DNA from: JBOGEB01 sp050743125
Lineage (GTDB): Bacteria; Actinomycetota; Nitriliruptoria; Euzebyales; Egibacteraceae
NCBI GenBank assembly: GCA_050743125.1
Contig: JBOGEB010000014.1
Location: forward strand, 1 to 41,956
Length of the DNA stretch: 41,956 nucleotides
Reading direction: 5' to 3'
The notes below the pieces were generated by a model. It was not told the DNA's origin. It saw only the letters and a list, made by a program, of their open reading frames with translations, and did not search any database. Below are positions 39,366-41,956 of the stretch, in pieces (the stretch's first letter is position 1; each line of letters begins with the position of its first letter). A program made the translations under genes and the position numbers.

Positions 39366-40178
39366 ATGGTCCAGACGGCACAGGCCTTGTGGCACTACCG
39401 CGGGCTGGTTGGCAACTTCACCCGGCGCGAGCTGAAGTCGAGGTACAAGGGCAGCCTGCTCGGCTGGGCATGGTCGCTGCTCAACCCGCTCGCCACGGTC
39501 GGCTTGTACACCCTCGTGTTCGGGTTTTTTCTCAAGTTTCCCCCGCCGACGGCAGGAAACGGGAAGCTGCAGAACTTCGCCATCTATCTGTTCACCGCGC
39601 TCATCGTGTGGAATTTCTTCTTCACTGTGGCGACCGGCAGCATGCAGGCTCTGATCGGCGCTGGTCCGCTGCTCCGCAAGATTTATTTCCCGGCGTGGAC
39701 ACCGGTCTGCGGCAGCGCGCTCGCCGTGCTCGTGCAGACCGTCATCGAGCTGGGAATCGCCGTGGCGCTTTACCTCGTACTCGGCAACGTCGGGTGGACG
39801 ATCCTTCTGCTCCCCGTGCTGCTCGTGCTGCTCGTTGCGTTCTCGCTCGGACTCGGGCTGGTCCTCGCGTTGCTCAACGCCCGGCTCCGCGATGTCGCCC
39901 ACTTGGCGCAGGTCGGGTTCAACCTGCTCTTCTACGCCACGCCGATCGTGTACCCGATCGATTTGGTGCGACGGCATTACGGCACCCACTCGTGGGCCCG
40001 GCTGTACGAGCTGAACCCGGTCACCCAGTTCGTCGAGGCGTTCAGGGATGTGCTCTACAGCCTGCGGCCGCCGAGCCTGTCGCGTTTCGTGTTCCTCGCC
40101 GTGGTCAGCCTCGCCACCCTCGCCGTCGGTGCTGCCTACTTTGCCCGGGGCGCCCGTGACGTGAGCGAGGAGCTGTGA
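39366..40178 (+). CDS. ABC-2 type polysaccharide exporter permease (Wzm-like)
   Basis: A 270-residue inner-membrane permease with six helices. The N-terminal amphipathic part is LVGNFTRRELKSRYKGSLLG, followed by WAWSLLNPLATVGLYTLVFG, WNFFFTVATGS, LIGAGPLLRKIYFPAW, ALLNARLRDVAHLAQVGFNL and ELNPVTQFVEAFRDVLY, all typical of Wzm/TagG/RfbD permeases. It exports lipid-linked polysaccharide or teichoic-acid-like polymer. Its stop overlaps the GTG start of the ATPase gene (GTGA), so the two subunits are translated together. Confidence 0.93.
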   Translation: MVQTAQALWHYRGLVGNFTRRELKSRYKGSLLGWAWSLLNPLATVGLYTLVFGFFLKFPPPTAGNGKLQNFAIYLFTALIVWNFFFTVATGSMQALIGAGPLLRKIYFPAWTPVCGSALAVLVQTVIELGIAVALYLVLGNVGWTILLLPVLLVLLVAFSLGLGLVLALLNARLRDVAHLAQVGFNLLFYATPIVYPIDLVRRHYGTHSWARLYELNPVTQFVEAFRDVLYSLRPPSLSRFVFLAVVSLATLAVGAAYFARGARDVSEEL

Positions 40179-41452
40179 GCGGCGTCCAGCGCCCTGCCGT
40201 CGTCGTCCGCGACGTCGCAAAACGGTTCAAGCTCTACCGGGACCGGCGCACCAACCTCAAAGAGGTGTTCACCCAACGCAATCGACGTAATCGCTACGAC
40301 GAGTTCTGGGCGCTGGACGGCGTGTCGCTGGAGATTCCCCACGGGTGCACCTATGGGTTGGTGGGGCACAACGGGTCAGGAAAGACCACCCTGCTCAAGC
40401 TCATCGCCGGCATCCACCGTCCGACCCGGGGCACGGTCGCCACCCACGGCCGGATCTCCGCGCTGCTCGAGTTGGGCGCTGGTTTTCACCCTGAGCTGTC
40501 CGGCCGGGACAACATCTATCTCAACGGCGCGATCCTTGGCTTGAGTCGACGGCGGATCGACGCCGCATTCGACCAGATCGTGGAGTTCAGCGGCATCGGG
40601 GACTTCATCGATACTCCGGTCAAGGTCTACTCGAGCGGCATGTACGTGCGGCTCGGGTTCTCCATCGCGGTCAACCTGGACCCGGAGATCCTTGTCATCG
40701 ACGAGATCGTCGCCGTGGGCGACGAGGAGTTCCAGCGCCGCTGTTTCGACCACCTGCACGCGCTGCGTCGCCGCGGCGTGACGATCATCTTCGTCACGCA
40801 CGCCATGTCGTTGGTGCAGACGCTGTGCGACCGCGCCGCGTGGCTCGACCACGGTCGACTCAAGGTCGAGGGCTCGCCGCTGGAGGTGGTTGACGCCTAC
40901 CTGGCCACGGTCAACGAGGCCGAGTCCAAGCGGCTCGGGCAGGACACCAGCGGTGCCTACGACGCCAGCCGGCGCGGCAGCGGCGAGGTGCGGGTGAGCA
41001 CGGTCGAGTTCGTCGACCCTGACGGCCGCACCTGTCCGGTAGGGGTGAGCGGGCAGCCGCTGGTTGTGCGCGTCCACTACACGGTCCACGAGCCGGTCGA
41101 GGATGCGGTGTTCGGCCTCGCTTTCCACCACGAGAGCGGGGCGCACATCGCTGGCCCGAACAGCCAGACTGGCGGGGTGGAGGTCGGCCGGCTCGACGGG
41201 GACGGGCACATCGACTATCGCCTGGATTCGCTGCCGCTCACGCACGGTGTCTATTTTGTGACCGCCGCGCTGGTCGACACCACGCTGCGGCACGTCTACG
41301 ACTACCGCGATCGTGCCTTCGAGCTGCGCGTCCAGCCCGGCCGTGGTCCCGAAGCGTCCGGCATGGTGCTGCTCGACGGCCGGTGGCGGCTCGTGAAGGC
41401 TCAGCGCAGGGTCAGCGGCCTGCGGAGCGACGACAGAGGGGGAGTTGGGTGA
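40175..41452 (+). CDS. ABC polysaccharide exporter ATPase with Wzt C-terminal domain
   Basis: A 425-residue ATPase. The nucleotide-binding domain (1-245) has Walker A GHNGSGKTT (about 63-71), the signature YSSGMYVRLGF (about 151-161, SSGM instead of LSGGQ as in Wzt/TagH), Walker B LVIDEIVAVGD and switch His in FVTHAMS. A linker and a C-terminal beta-sandwich (about 270-405) follow, as in Wzt_C, which reads the modified end of the polymer before export. The chain terminator would be a methyl or similar group, and the next gene is a methyltransferase, so a methylated terminus is a fitting guess. GTG 40175 is coupled to the permease. Confidence 0.93.
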   Translation: MSGVQRPAVVVRDVAKRFKLYRDRRTNLKEVFTQRNRRNRYDEFWALDGVSLEIPHGCTYGLVGHNGSGKTTLLKLIAGIHRPTRGTVATHGRISALLELGAGFHPELSGRDNIYLNGAILGLSRRRIDAAFDQIVEFSGIGDFIDTPVKVYSSGMYVRLGFSIAVNLDPEILVIDEIVAVGDEEFQRRCFDHLHALRRRGVTIIFVTHAMSLVQTLCDRAAWLDHGRLKVEGSPLEVVDAYLATVNEAESKRLGQDTSGAYDASRRGSGEVRVSTVEFVDPDGRTCPVGVSGQPLVVRVHYTVHEPVEDAVFGLAFHHESGAHIAGPNSQTGGVEVGRLDGDGHIDYRLDSLPLTHGVYFVTAALVDTTLRHVYDYRDRAFELRVQPGRGPEASGMVLLDGRWRLVKAQRRVSGLRSDDRGGVG

Positions 41453-41956
41453 AGGTCAACCTTGGCTGCGGCCAGGCCTACATGCCGGGGTGGGTGAACG
41501 TCGACGCCAGTCCGGACGTCAAGGCCGACGTCTCCCTTGACGCGGTCGACTTCGTCCGCCAGTACGGCGATCAGGTCGAAGAGGTCTACCTGGGCCACGT
41601 GCTCGAGCACCTCCTCCCCGGCGATGCGCTCGTCCTCCTGACGCTGCTCTGCGAGCGGCTGCCCCAGGGCGCCGTGGTCAGCGCCGTCGCCCCCGACATG
41701 GCGGCGATCTGGGCGGCCTATCAGCGCGGCGAGATCACCAACGAGCAGCTCAACGCGTCGTTCATCTACTCGTACGTGCAGCCGTCGCACCATAGGTGGT
41801 GCTACGACGGGCCGTCTCTGCTCGAGCTGTTCCGCCGCGCTGGCTTCGACGATGCCGAGCCGATCGACGTCCTCAGCTGGTCGCCCGTCTACCACAAGGA
41901 GGGGCCAGAGTCGCGGTGGCAGTGCGGGGTCAAAGCCACCGCGAAGGGCACTCCGA
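41449..41956 (+). CDS. SAM-dependent methyltransferase (partial, runs off right edge)
   Basis: GTG 41449 overlaps the stop of the Wzt-like gene (GTGA), and 169 codons are visible without a stop. The N-terminus KVNLGCGQAYMPGWVNVDAS is methyltransferase motif I in the form found in polysaccharide-cluster class I enzymes, followed by VEEVYLGHVLEHLLPGDAL (motif II/III region) and LPQGAVVSAVAPDM. The later part, HHRWCYDGPSLLELFRRAGF, matches the C-terminal block of these proteins. Position after Wzm/Wzt suggests it modifies the exported glycan (inference). Confidence 0.85.
   Translation, partial: MKVNLGCGQAYMPGWVNVDASPDVKADVSLDAVDFVRQYGDQVEEVYLGHVLEHLLPGDALVLLTLLCERLPQGAVVSAVAPDMAAIWAAYQRGEITNEQLNASFIYSYVQPSHHRWCYDGPSLLELFRRAGFDDAEPIDVLSWSPVYHKEGPESRWQCGVKATAKGTP

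Overview
The window is about 42 kb of very GC-rich bacterial chromosome (third codon positions almost all G or C). The gene set points to Actinomycetota: a MarP-like CvpA/trypsin membrane protease, a UPF0182 membrane protein, a DUF2342-type zincin, a class II DAHP synthase, a long XRE regulator of the type common in Streptomyces, SerB with an N-terminal ACT domain, and a DivIVA protein. A stand-alone MreB-like protein and a fused AhbA/AhbB-like protein suggest a lineage other than Streptomyces or Mycobacterium, perhaps deep-branching, but the genus cannot be fixed from the sequence. Many genes seem to be read from leaderless or nearly leaderless mRNAs: a TAnnnT -10 box (TACACT several times) lies 4-11 bases before the start codon.

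Layout. 0-0.5 kb: PadR regulator and the start of a coupled membrane protein. 0.5-6.6 kb: housekeeping genes (serB, a threonine dehydratase, a MarP-like protease, class II DAHP synthase) with three small unknown proteins. 6.6-7.66 kb: about 1 kb without a convincing gene but rich in hairpins. 7.66-12.35 kb: rnhB coupled to a GroES-like gene, an HtrA-type protease, and a divergent two-component system, suggesting envelope-stress control. 12.37-12.64 kb: a 265-bp MITE-like element with a TAA duplication. 12.8-17.8 kb: a lipoprotein, an XRE regulator, an intergenic cluster of DnaA-box-like 9-mers, a DUF2342 zincin and an atypical SDR. 17.9-21.7 kb: a protein with a triplicated unknown domain, an AhbA/AhbB-like fusion, moaE and an MreB-like gene. 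21.9-26.8 kb: a large membrane sensor kinase, a FecR-domain protein and a DivIVA protein. 27-33.7 kb: UPF0182, initiator tRNA-fMet, ffh and an S9 peptidase.

33.7-38.7 kb is the most accessory part. It holds an antitoxin-like XRE gene beside a possible toxin fragment, a frameshifted AbiEi/DUF559-like gene, and a membrane nSTAND ATPase followed by 14 nearly identical WD40 repeats, interrupted by a frameshift. This looks like a decaying or phase-variable conflict/defence islet. 38.7-42 kb: a minimal zincin, then a coupled Wzm/Wzt polysaccharide ABC exporter and a methyltransferase that runs off the window.

Two themes cut across the genes. First, a small G-rich/C-rich palindromic element appears to be inserted in frame in at least three unrelated genes (moaE, the large kinase, and twice in the S9 peptidase), each time encoding a short G-(S/T)-P-P loop; similar copies lie between genes. 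Second, a long hairpin (20-bp arms) occurs at 8780-8824 and at 34133-34177, with arm differences that preserve G-U pairing.
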